64,000 nt of DNA, taken from NCBI GenBank assembly GCA_963585895.1, contig OY757904.1, forward strand, positions 10,043,599-10,107,598, read 5' to 3'. Each line of letters begins with the position of its first letter. Within the stretch, counting starts at the first letter, position 1. Positions 32,680 to 44,560 of this stretch are shown here, piece after piece. The translations under genes were made by a program, and so were the position numbers. The notes beneath the pieces are model-generated. The model was not told the DNA's origin, ran no database searches, and was given only the letters and a program-made list of their open reading frames with translations. The stretch comes from Sepioteuthis lessoniana (taxonomy: Eukaryota > Mollusca > Cephalopoda > Myopsida > Loliginidae).

Positions 32680-32925
32680 CATAAGTGATGTACTCCTATG
32701 GACCTCCACATATGGCTCATAAGTGATGTACTCCAAAGGACCCCCACATATGGCCGGGAAAAAGCAGGACGACCAGCTTGAACATACATTCAGCAGCTAT
32801 GTGAGGATACGAGATGTAGCCCTGAAGACCTGCCAGAGGCGATGAACGATAGGGAGAAGTGGCGAGAGAGGTTCAGGGATATCCGTGCTAGCGGCACGAC
32901 ATGATGATGATGATGATGATGATGA
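32680..32925 (+). pseudogene. RTE-type LINE, last ~60 codons and tail
   Basis: The C-terminal end of the element, with 'EDLPEAMNDREKWRER' near 32830 and an (ATG)n-type tail at 32900-32926. The truncated 5' edge carries a direct duplication of 38 bp (32680-32717 and 32718-32755, both with 'CATAAGTGATGTACTCC'), diverged at a few positions. Confidence 0.8.
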
Positions 32926-33238
32926 TTCCTTTTTGAAAATTATAATTTATAAACAATTAGAGAGACAGGTAACAACTCTTAATATAAATAAAACGGATAT
33001 AGTCATATGATTTTAAGTATTCCTAACTAATACTAATATTTTTCAAGTAATCATATGATTTGAAATAACCATTCCTATTTGTAAACAATAACATATCCTC
33101 ATCTGACTGTTCGTCTCAAATTTTTCTCATTTTGTTGTCATCATTTTGTTTTGAGAAAACATTTCTATCTAATAGGAATAATTTCACAATATTATTTCCA
33201 TCTTATACTAATGATATGGGAAAATTTTAAACTGGTAA

Positions 33239-33540
33239 GAACTTCATATTTTGTTATAATACCACGGTTTGTTGCACTATTTTACAATAATACTAAATCT
33301 TATCTAGAAAAAATATATTTGGCCAATTGATGGAACTTCATATTTTGTTATAATACCACGGTTTGTGTCACTATTTTACAATAATACTAAATCTTATCGA
33401 GAAAAAATATATTTGGCCAATAGAGGGAACTCTAGCTACGACTAATCCGGGTTAAATTTTATGTAGGCAACATGTAAACGAAGTGTAGACTCAACTTTCC
33501 CTAAAACTTCCGAATCATCACAGCTAGGACACACATTTTT
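33239..33540 (+). repeat. Unrecognised interspersed repeat with an internal 94-bp tandem duplication
   Basis: 33239-33332 and 33333-33426 are two adjacent near-identical 94-bp units (both start GAACTTCATATTTTG). The sequence beyond, with 'AATCCGGGTTAAA' and 'ATCATCACAGCTAG', aligns with 35565-35870. The pair therefore forms a two-copy repeat family in this window. Confidence 0.7.
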
Positions 33541-34526
33541 TATTCCCCTGTAGTGAATGCATTTAGCAAGTTCTAGACTTCATTGTATTTTGCTAGGAAC
33601 TATAATATATATATATATATATACTTTTTATGAACTAAAAATATATATTCATGACAATATTTGGTCTCTAATTTTAGACGCAAAGGTGTTTTACCAATAA
33701 ACAATTTTTATTCGATATATTTCATTATCCTTGAATATTTTTATTCATTTAGTTATTTACTAAGCTTAGTTTAGATGCGGTACAAGGCCAGAAGTATTGA
33801 TTACTCAGCGAGAACAGAACTCACTAACAATGTTTGTTTATCTATTTTGTTAACCATTAGAACCCCTTGAATATCATGTCATTTTACCATGTGGAATTGT
33901 CTTTTATACTATTTTACGTTGTACACCATTAGATTTTGCGTTCATAGCAGTAGTAGTAGTTTTTACTTTTGTCGAATAAAAACAACAAGACCAAGATGAA
34001 GAAGAAAAAACACATTTACATCAAAAAGAAGGTACAGTAATTTTTGATGTGAGATGCTTAAAGATACGTTGTATCATAAGGCATGAAATAAATTACAACT
34101 GTGTTATTTGACACGGGGTGGAAAGGCGATTAGAGTTATATTTCCCTCGTGGTAAAGATCGAATGGTTTATCGAGTAATTATTTCTAGAGCGTGGGTGTA
34201 AAGTAACTACTGGTCATTTTGCTCATAATATTATGAAACGATAATATTCCTTCCTATTCTTTCACAGCTGACGGATGAATTATGAAAAAATTAAAAGAAA
34301 TTACCAAAAACCCTGACAAAATCAGAATATAAAGCGAGAAAATTGTAAGGAAGTAAAACATTGAACAGATACATTTATGATTAAGACATTTTGAAAAATT
34401 AAAACTGTGTAGACAAGACACAGATTAAATGTAAGCGGTTAAGTATTAGTTGGATGAAAACCAAGGATTGTAAATAAAAGAGAAATTAAAGCAAAAATGA
34501 GAGTAGAATATTCATGGATATGTTAA

Positions 34527-34530
<4 letters not shown>
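33541..34530. other. No gene recognised
   Basis: AT-rich, with a short (TA)n at 33605-33623. Nothing else identified. Confidence 0.5.

Positions 34531-34584
<54 letters not shown>
34531..34584. repeat. (GA)n microsatellite
   Basis: About 27 pure AG units, a purine tract on the plus strand. Confidence 0.95.
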
Positions 34585-34586
<2 letters not shown>

Positions 34587-34909
34587 GGGGAATTTAGCTT
34601 TACAATGCACTTCAATGTTTCGACTTTTGCATATTCATATGATTGCATGAACATGATTTCATTACAAATTTTCTCATTTCATGAATATAAAATTATCATC
34701 ATGTACATCTTTAAACGTAATGAAAGTAGAAACTACTATGTACAAGTAAGATTTGTCAGATAATGTATTTCCCTAAATGCTCACCCACCCGTTAGCATTA
34801 CCGTCAAGCATTGATCATATCTAAAAAAATGGTGCATTCGTATTCAAGCATTATATAATAAAACTGACGTGCCTCACCGAAAATCCAGATATTTATTTTG
34901 ATTTTAAGA

Positions 34910-35380
34910 TTTATCCGTATGAAATGCAGTTTCTTCAAAAAGCAGCGGTCGTGTCGATACTGCTATATGGATGCACTACATGGACGCTAACTAAAGAGCC
35001 GGAGGAAAAGCTTGACAGCAACTACACAAGAATGTTGCGAGCAATTTCGAACAAGTCCTGGAGGCAACACTCCACAAAGCACCAACTGTACGGCTACCTA
35101 TCTCATATCACGAAAACTATCAATGTTAGACGAATCAGACATGTAGGACACTGCTGGAGAAGCAGGGACCAGCTCATAAGTGATGTTCTCCTATGGAACC
35201 CCCTCATATGGCCGAGCAAAAGCAGGACGACCAGCACGAACCTACATACAGCAGCTCCGTGAGGATACAGGATGTACCCTGGGGACCTACCAGAAGCGAT
35301 GAACGATAGGGAGGTGTGGCGAGAGAGAGTCAGAGATATCCGTGCTAGTAGCGCGACATGATGATGATGATGATGACTGT
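34910..35380 (+). pseudogene. RTE-type LINE, C-terminal fragment
   Basis: An open frame of 112 codons (34924-35262) holds 'AAVVSILLYGCTTWTLTKE', 'NYTRMLRAISNKSWRQHS' and 'VRRIRHVGHCWRSRDQLISD'. It then shifts frame near 35215, and the normal last codons continue to a GATGATGATGATG tail at 35359-35375. 5' truncated inside the RT C-terminal region. Confidence 0.85.
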
Positions 35381-35564
35381 ACACATACACATATATACAC
35401 TTAAAATTACATAGGTACACAAGTATATGTAATAAAAATGATTGAATGATAGATTTTAACGGTATATCAACCCGTCTGGCGTCATTTCATGCTTAGAGGT
35501 TAGGGAATTGTGGACACTGTATTTTTATATTGATATTTTTGCGCAGTTTCTTGAGAGTCTTTTT

Positions 35565-35870
35565 CATAGGGTTATATGATATCGAGTATTCTTATGTAGT
35601 AAAATTATGTGCAAACAGATATTTTTGATCAATAAGTGGAACCTTAACAGGTACTACCACTCCGGGTTAAAGTGGACTTGGGAATAATTGCAATGAAGGA
35701 GTACTCCACACTCCCCAGATTTCACAACTTGGAACATCATCACTAGATGCAGTTCCAAGACAGTACCTTTTAGGGGGGAATTTTACCTCTCTGCAGGGAT
35801 ATTGCAACGTGATCTTAGCAACCTCCACGGGGTGATATAACAGCAGGGGCATCTAAGTGCCCAACGTGAG
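35565..35870 (+). repeat. Second copy of the unrecognised 'CTCCGGGTTAAA' repeat
   Basis: It shares with 33370-33540 'ATCAATAAGTGGAAC', 'CTCCGGGTTAAAG' and 'AACATCATCACTAGATGCAG'-type blocks in order, and extends further to a GC-richer part (35700-35870). A minus-strand ORF of 61 codons (35667-35852) lies in it and is not recognised. Confidence 0.55.
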
Positions 35871-36351
35871 ATTTTTTAAAATGTTAACTGAATCTCGATT
35901 AAAGTTAAGATATTTTTCTCTGTATTATTTTCGTTATTGCAGAGGTACAATACTTTTTTTTTAAGATTGAAAACTCATCAAATTGGTTCTCACAACTGAG
36001 GGCTCAATTTACTATTATCTACCGTCATAAAAACCAAGGTCATTGACCCTGAGTCACTCAAATACTTTTTTTCCCCAAATTCACATGGAAAAGAAAACCC
36101 ACCCGAAATACAATCAAGGAAAAGGTTCACACTCACCATTTCCAGCTGCGACTATAAAACCTATTTCTAGCAAGATAAGAGTATCAATTTCGATCATGAT
36201 ACGGCAAAGAATAAAATAGAGTTATCTAACATAAAAGCATTTTCCTCGAAAATACTGCGTTAGGCCCTTATCTTGTGAAATTACACATATAGATAAATAT
36301 GCATACAAATACATACATATCCTTTTGAGGCGATTGTTTCTCTCTCTATCT
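35871..36351. other. No gene recognised
   Basis: AT-rich sequence; no element recognised. Confidence 0.5.
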
Positions 36352-36369
36352 ATATATATATATATATAT

Positions 36370-36494
36370 ACGAGGGATTCCCAAAAGTAAAGTACAAGCA
36401 TCATACAACTTAATGTTTTATTTCCCCTAAGTAGTCATCGACATTTGTCACATGTGCACACAAGAGCATAAATACTCTTCTTGAAAAACATATC

Positions 36495-36528
<34 letters not shown>

Positions 36529-36589
36529 TATATATATATATATATTGCGTATATATATAGCGTATATATAGATATATATATATGTACGC

Positions 36590-36659
<70 letters not shown>

Positions 36660-37161
36660 CATATATATGTACCCACGCTATATATATATATAAATATAAT
36701 ATCCAAATATATAAGAAAAAGAAAAAATCCACGAATGAATTAAAGCAGATAAAAAGATATGGGCGTGCAAAGTAAGATCAAAGAACTGTAGATTATCAGG
36801 AGAATGCATTTTTAATTATTTCTTTCCTCGAGCAAGATTATTAAAAAAAAAGTCTTTGAATAGACAAGAAGATGTATGCCTAAACATATACAGGAAGAAA
36901 TCTGCGGTGAATTTCAGTTTGATTTTTGCTATTAGCATAAAAAAATCCTCTTGCACCTCAAACTTTTGTTTGTCCACTATTTTCTTGTGACAATCATTTT
37001 TGCTGTGATATATCATCTTATGCGTGCATTTAATATTAAAGCTATTCAACCTATAGCAAGAAAAAATTAATTATCGTTTTTCTTTGTCCTTATTGCTTTT
37101 ATAATGTTTTCATTTCGACTGTTTTATGCTAGTATGTACCCAACTTTTGGGACATCCCTCA
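36370..37161 (-). mobile_element. Short terminal-inverted-repeat element, probably a deleted mariner
   Basis: The left end 'CGAGGGATTCCCAAAAGTAA' (36371) and the reverse complement of the right end 'TGAGGGATGTCCCAAAAGTT' (37161 backwards) pair over about 27 bp with one gap and few mismatches. TA dinucleotides abut both ends. On the minus strand near 36425-36480 the peptide 'LCAHVTNVDDYLGEIKH' recalls the very C-terminal end of mariner transposases. The ~790 bp length is too short for an autonomous copy, and about 200 bp of that is microsatellite. Confidence 0.6.
36494..36690. repeat. (TA)n / (CA)n compound microsatellite
   Basis: TA runs with CG interruptions on both sides of about 22 CA units, inside the TIR element. 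The Tyr-Ile and Cys-Val ORFs here are translated microsatellite. Confidence 0.9.
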
Positions 37162-38542
37162 TAATTATCGCTAACAAATCTATAGTTTATGTGATTAAAT
37201 ATATCGAAATGTGCAAACCAATGTTTTATAGCGATATAATTTATACAGCTTTGCTTGACAATAAATCAATTTTGTATATCAGTAGTTATCGAAGGCTTCT
37301 TCGAAAATGCATCAAATCATACCAGTTATATTGCCGTCCAAGTAGAAATTTTCCTGTTATCAGTGGACGTATGACTGGCGGCTAAACACGTTAACGATTT
37401 CGTAAATCATAAGTAGGATACGTACAAGTAAATGACGCCCCCCAAACCCAGTGTATTATTAGGTCTGTTCGAAAATGACTCTTCTATTTGTTTTCCGGGG
37501 GGAAAACGATGAGAATTGAATAGAAATAAGATTCGCATATTGATTCGGTGTTTCTGAAGCGGATTGGGGGTTAGAGCAATAGCGAAACTTGTGGTAATAA
37601 GATGTTATCCTGAGTTATGTGTGGAGTGCCCGTTACCTTATCAATGGAAATGATATTTGATTGGTTGAAATTGTTAAGGAGCTCCCCGATAAGAATTACA
37701 AGTGCAATAACATATTGTAGAACTATCGATAGACAGAGTTTGATTGAGGAAACAGATTTGTTTCCAACTGTCAAAACTGACAATGAAAAGTATATCTAAG
37801 ATGTTTGATCTTTCGTTTCTAATTATTTGATAACTGCTCAATTCAATATTCTTGTTATCATCCTAGTACAGGACAACATGCAAACTGAGAGTCAACAGGA
37901 AAAATGCTGGGAAATTTACTTTTATATTTATAGATTTTATTAATGTAAAACTGTTATATTTTCATCTGATTCACTGAATGAAACTTTGCAGAGATTATAA
38001 ATGATGTGAAGTTACATTTTATTCATTTTTAATGTTAAGATAAAGAACTAGCAATAAATATTTTACTCATTACTAGTTTACTCACACTAGCAGTAATATG
38101 TAACCTTCGCAGAAGATCGAGTGACTGCAAGTCCTCTAAGTCCCTTTGGATTCTTCACAATATTCTAGCCAATCTCAGCAATAATATGAAGTCTTTATTC
38201 TTGTTCGGGTTTCCCGTTATCCTAGTCTTTTGTTTATGTGTGGAATTACAATAACCATACATTTTCTGCTATATGGTAAGTTCGAAGTATTTATAATTAT
38301 TTTCGCTTTTCGGCAAAATCTACTTGTTGACAAGGTATTTTATTTTATTTACTTTAACTAGTCGGTATTGGGTGAACCATTTTTCTCTCAAAATTTTCTG
38401 AATTTTTTGGTCTTTCCATGTATCATTTGTGTATGGCAAAATCTTAATCACTTGCACAATTCCCAATCAATCACAATCCCTAATTTTGTCTGCTCTTTAA
38501 CTCATTTTGTGCAAATTTGCTGATGTGGTTTATGTCAACTTT
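37162..38542. other. No gene recognised
   Basis: AT-rich DNA. The ORFs at 37104-37385 and around 37571-37799 overlap on opposite strands and show no recognised motif. Confidence 0.5.
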
Positions 38543-38592
38543 CTATCTCTCTCTCTCTATTTCTCTCTATCTCTCTTCACACACACACACAA

Positions 38593-38632
<40 letters not shown>
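38543..38632. repeat. (CT)n, (CA)n, (TA)n compound microsatellite
   Basis: Three consecutive dinucleotide runs. Confidence 0.9.
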
Positions 38633-39518
38633 TTGCAGAGCCTAATTTTGCCGGTTTTCTGAGTCATATCACTTTTAGCTTCTTCATGATTAGTTCTTGT
38701 GACGTTATTGTCGGTTGGTTTCTTTCATCATATTTGCTCTCCGTTCCTACTTCAACCAGCCCTACAAACAAAATGCCGTCTTTCGAAAATTGTCACTGCA
38801 TAAGGAGGTGAGGTAGACGTCCAAGAAAAACTGTCTTGAAAATTGTGTTTCTCTCATAACCATGATCAAGCAAGAACAAAATTTCAAAAGAACAAAATTT
38901 CATTGATGTTAAGAGGAATACGTTTTCAGTAGCAGATAGCATTTATAGACTTAAATCTTTAAACACGATCTTGCAGGACAAAAAATAACTAGTAGAACCA
39001 ACTCATGTTTCTTTATTTTAAATCTCAAAATCTGTTGGCATAACGTGGTATACTAGATATTTTAAATATTTTCCAAAACTAAAGATGATAGCAGAGGCAT
39101 TGATTACCTTGGTGTAAATATGCAATGCATATCGATAAAGATAGACAAGGATTTGTAAGAGAGATTTATTGTAAAATTTCGATACAAAAGATGAGATTTT
39201 GCATACAAGTATATCCCTCTCTTATTAAGAGAGAAATTCATATGTTAGTTGATTATCCGATTAATGTAAGTATATATTGCGTCTTCGGTCAGAAAGCAAA
39301 AAATAGTTGCATCAAGAATGAACCGATGATTACATTTCAAACACTTGAATAAAAAGCTAAAAAATATCATCTTTTACTCAACATATATAGTTAAGTAGAG
39401 ATTCAAAAATGTTATTCCTTTGGTCAAATCAATGAAAAGATGTTAAACTGCAGGAAAAATGGGGTCAAGTGAAAATTGTAAGTAAAATTGTACCAGTAAT
39501 AAAAATTACTGTTCAAAT
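38633..39518. other. Left flank of the satellite; no gene recognised
   Basis: AT-rich. An ORF of 75 codons (39125-39352, plus) starts 'MHIDKDRQGFVREIYCK' and is not recognised. The flank shares no obvious sequence with the satellite monomer. Confidence 0.5.
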
Positions 39519-42500
39519 CAAATGCCTCATATTTTGACATTTTGGTATGTCGAAAGAATGCCTCATATTTTAACGTTACTTATTTAGTATGACAAGAAGA
39601 ATGCCTGATATTTGAACGTTACTTATTTGGTGTGCTGAGAAAAATGCCTCATATTTTAACGTTACTTATTTGGTATGCCGAGAAGAATGCCTCATATTTT
39701 AACGTTACTTATTTGGTATGCCGAGAGAAATGCCTAATATTTTAACGTTACTTATTTGGTATGCCGAGAAGAATGCCTCATATTTTATCATTACTTATTT
39801 GGTATGCCAAGATGAATGCCTCATATTTGAACGTTACTGATTTGGTATGCCGAGAAGAATGCCTCATATTTTAACGTTACTTATTTGGTATGCCGAGAAG
39901 AATGCCTCATATTTTAACGTTACTTATTTGGTATTCCAAGAAGAATGCCTCATATTTTAACGTTACTTATTTGTTATGCCAAGAAGAATGCCTCATATTT
40001 TAACGTAACTTATTTGGTGTGTCGAGAAGAATGCCTCATATTTTAACATTACTTATTTGGTATGCAAAGAAGAATTCCTCATATTTTAATGTTACTTATT
40101 TGGTATGCCGAGAAGAATTCCTCATATTTTAAAGTTACTTATTTGGTATGCCGAGAAGAATGCCTCATATTTTAACGTTACTTATTTGGTATGCCGAGAA
40201 GAAGGCCTCATATTTTAACGTTACTTATTTGGTAGGCCAAGAAGAATGCCTCATATTTTAACGTTACTTATTTGGTATGACGAGAAGAATGACTCATATT
40301 TTAACGTTACTTATTTGGTATGCCAAGAGGAATGCCTCATATTTTAACGTTACTTATTTGGTGTGTCGAGAAGAATGCCTAATATCTAAACGTGACTTAT
40401 TTGGTATATCAAGAAGAATGCCTCATATTTTAACGTTACTTATTTGGTACCCGAGAAGAATGCCTCATATTTTAACGTTACTTATTTGGTATGCCGAGAA
40501 GAATGCCTCATATTTTAACGTTACTTATATGGTATGACGAGAAGAAAGCCTCATATTTTAACGTTACTTATTTGGTATGCCGAGAAGGATGCCTCTAAAT
40601 TTAACGTTACTAATTTGGTATGCCAAAATGAATGCCTCCTATTTTAACGTTACTTATTTGGTGTGTCGAGAAGAATGCCTCATAATTTAAAGTTAACTAT
40701 TTGGTATGCCGAGAAGAATGCCTCATGTTTTAACGTTACTTATTTGGTAAGCCGAGAAGAATGACTTATATTTATCGTTATTTATTGGGTGTGCCGAGAA
40801 GAATGCTTCATATTTTAAGGTTACTTATTTGGTATGCCGTGAAAAATACCTAATATTTTAAAGTTACTTATTTCGTATGCCGAGAGAAATGCCTAATATT
40901 TTAACGTTACTTATTTGGCATGCCAAGAAGAATGCCTCATATTTCAACGTTATTATTTGGTGTGTCGAGAAGAATGCCTGATATTTTAAGGTTACTATTT
41001 TGGTATGCCGAGAAGAATGCCTCATATTTTAACGTTACTTATTTGGTATGCCGAGAAGAATGCCCCATATTTTAACGTTACTTATTTGGTATGCCAAGAA
41101 GAACCCTCATATTTTAACGTTACTTATTTGGTATGCCAAGAAGAATGCCTCATATTTTAACGTTACTTATTTCGTATGCCGAGAAGAATGCCTCATATTT
41201 TAACGATTCTTATTTGGTATGCCAAGAGAATGCCTCATATTTTAACGTTACTTATTTGGTAGGCCAAGAAGAATGCCTCATATTTTAAAGATTCTTATTT
41301 CTTATGCCAAGAGAATGCCTCATATTTTAACGTTACTTATTTGGTATGCCGAGAAGAATAACTCACGATTTAACGTTACTTATATGGTATGCCAAGAGAA
41401 CACATCATATTTTAACGTGACTTATTTGGTGTGCCGAAAAATTGCCTCATATTTTAACGTTACTTATTTAGTATGCCAAGAAGAATGCCGCATATTTTAA
41501 CGTTACTTATTTGGTGTGCCGAAAAGAATGCCTCATATTCTAAAGTTACTTATTTGGTATGCCGTTTATAATGCCTCATATTTTTACGTTACTTATTTGG
41601 TATGCCAAGAGGAATGCCTAATGTTTTAAAGTTACTCATTTGGTATGCCCAGATGAATTCCTCATATTTTAACGTTACTTATTTGGTATGCTGAGAAGAA
41701 TGCCTCATATTTTAACGTTACTTATTTGGTATGCCAAGAGAATGCCTCATATTTTAACGTGACTTACTTGGTGTGCCGAGAAGAGTGCCTCATATTTTAA
41801 CGATACTTATTTGGTAGGCCAAGAAGAATGCCTCATATTTTAAGGACAATTATTTGGTATGCCAACAGAATGCCTCATATTTTAACGTTACTTATTTGGT
41901 ATGCCGAGAAAAATGCCTCATATTTTAACGTTACTTATTTGGTAGGCCAAGATGAATGCCTCATATTTTAACGATACTTATTTGGTATGCCAATAGAATG
42001 CCTCATATTTTAACGTTACTTATTTGGTATGCCGAGAAGAATTCCTCACAATTTAACGTTACTTATTTGGTATAACAAGAGAACACATCATATTTTAACA
42101 TGACTTATTTGGTGTGCCGAGAAGAATGCCTCATATTTTAACGTTACTTTTTTGGTGTGCCGAGAAGAATGCCTCATATTTTAACGTTACTTATTTGGTA
42201 TGCCGAGAAGAATGCCTCATATTTTAACGTTACTTATTTGGTATGCCAAGATGAATGCCTCATATGTTAACTAAACTTATTTGTTGTGCCAAAAAGAATG
42301 CCTCATATTTCAAGGTTACTTATTTGGTGTGCCGAGAAGAATTCCTCATGTTTCAACGTTACTTATTTGGTATGCCAAAAAGAATCCCTCATATTTTAAC
42401 GTTACTTATTTGGTATGAAAAGATAAATACCTCATATTTTAACGTTACTTATTTGGTATGCCGAGAAGAATTCCTCACAATTTAACGTTACTTATTTGGT

Positions 42501-44560
42501 ATAACAAGAGAATACATCATATTTTAACGTGACTTATTTGGTGTACCGAGAAGAATGCCTCATGTTTCAACGTTACTTATTTGGTATGCCGAGAAGAATG
42601 CCTAATATTTTAACATTACTTATTTGGTATGCCGAGAAGAATTCTTCATATTTTAACGTTACTTATTTGGTATGCCGAGAAGAATGCCTCATATTTTAAC
42701 GTTACTTATTTGGTATTCCAAGAAGAATGCCTCATATTTTAACGTTACTTATTTGGTATGCCGAGAAGAATTCCTCATATTTTAACGTTACTTATTTGGG
42801 TGCCAAGAAGAATGCCTCATATTTTAACTAGACTTAATTGGTGTGTCGAGAAGAATGCCTCATATTTTAACGTTACTTATTTGGTATGCCAAGAAGAATG
42901 CCTCATATTTTAACGTTACTTATTTGGTGTGTCGAGGAGAATGCCTCATATTTTAACGTTACTTATTTGGTATGCCAAAAAGAATGCCTAATATTTTAAA
43001 GTTACTTATTTGGTATGCCGAGAAGAATGCCTCATTTTTTAACGTTACTTATTTGGTATGCTGAGAAGAATGCCTCATAAATTAACGTTACTTATTTGGT
43101 ATGCCAAGAGAATGAATCATATTTTAACGTTACTTATTTGGTGTGCCGAGAAGAATGTCTCATATTTTAACGTGACTTATTTGGTAGGCCAAGAAGAATG
43201 CCTCATATCTTAACGATACTTATTTGGTAAGCCAAAAGAATGCCTCATATTTTAACGTTACGTATTTGGTATGCCGAGAAGAATTCCTCATAATTTATCG
43301 CTACTTATTTGGTATGCCAATAGAACACCTCATATTTTAACGTGACTTTTTTGGTGTGCCGAGAGAAATGCCTCCTATTTTAACGTTACTTATTTGGTAT
43401 GCCACGAAGAATGCCTCATATTTTAATATTACTTATTTGGTGTGCCGAAAAATTGCCTCCTATTTTAACGTTACCTATTTAGTATGCCAAGAAAAATGGG
43501 TCATATTTTAACGTTATGTATTTGGTGTGCCGAGGAGAATGCCTCATATTTTAACGTTACTTATTTGGTATGCCGAGAAGAATGCCTGATGTTTTAAGGG
43601 TACTTATTTGGTATGCCGAGAAGAAGGCCTCATATTTCAAAGTTACTTATTTGGTATGCCGAGAAGAATGCCTCATATTTTAACGTTACTTATTTGGTAG
43701 GCCAAGAATAATGCCTCATATCTTAACGATACTTATTTGGTATGCCAAGAGAATTCCACATATTTTAACATTACGTATTTGGTATGACGGGAAGAATTCC
43801 TCATAATTTAACGTTACTTATTTGGTATGCAAGAGAACACCTCATATTTTAACGTGACTTATTTGGTGTGCCGAGAAGAATGCCTCCTATTTTAAGGTTA
43901 CTAATTTGGTATGCAAAGAAGAATGCCTCATATCTTAACTAGACTTATTTGGTGTGCCAAAAATTGCCTCATATTTTAACGTTACTTATTTAGTTAGCCA
44001 AGAAGAATGCCTCATATTTTAACATTACTTATTTGGTGTGCCGAGAAAAATGCCTCATATTTTAAAGTTACTTATTTGGTATGTCGATAAGAATGCCTCA
44101 TATTTTAACGTTGCTTATTTTGTATGCCAAGAAGAATGCCTCATATGTGAACTAGACTTATTTGGTGTGCGGAAAAGAATGCCTCATATTTCAAGGTTAC
44201 TTATTTGGTGTGCCGAGAAGAATTCCTCATATTTTAATGTTACTTATTTGGTATACCGAGAAGGATCCATCATATTTTAACGTTACTTATTTGGTATGCC
44301 GAGAAGAATGCCTCATATTTTAACGTTACTTATTTGGTATGCCGAGAAGAATGCCTAATATTTTAATATTACTTATTTGGTACGCCAAGAAGAATAACTT
44401 ATATTTTACCTTTACTTATTTGGTATGCCGCAAGAATGTCTCATTATATAACGTTATTTATTTGGAATGCCGAGAAAAATGCCTCATATTTGAACGTTAC
44501 TTATTTGTTGTGCCGACAAGAATGCCTCATATTTTAAAGATACTTATTGGGTATGCCGAG

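Noticed and set aside
37571-37799. Overlapping ORFs on both strands
   Set aside because: Two opposite-strand frames of 60-70 codons with no recognised motif; at most one could be real and neither has support.
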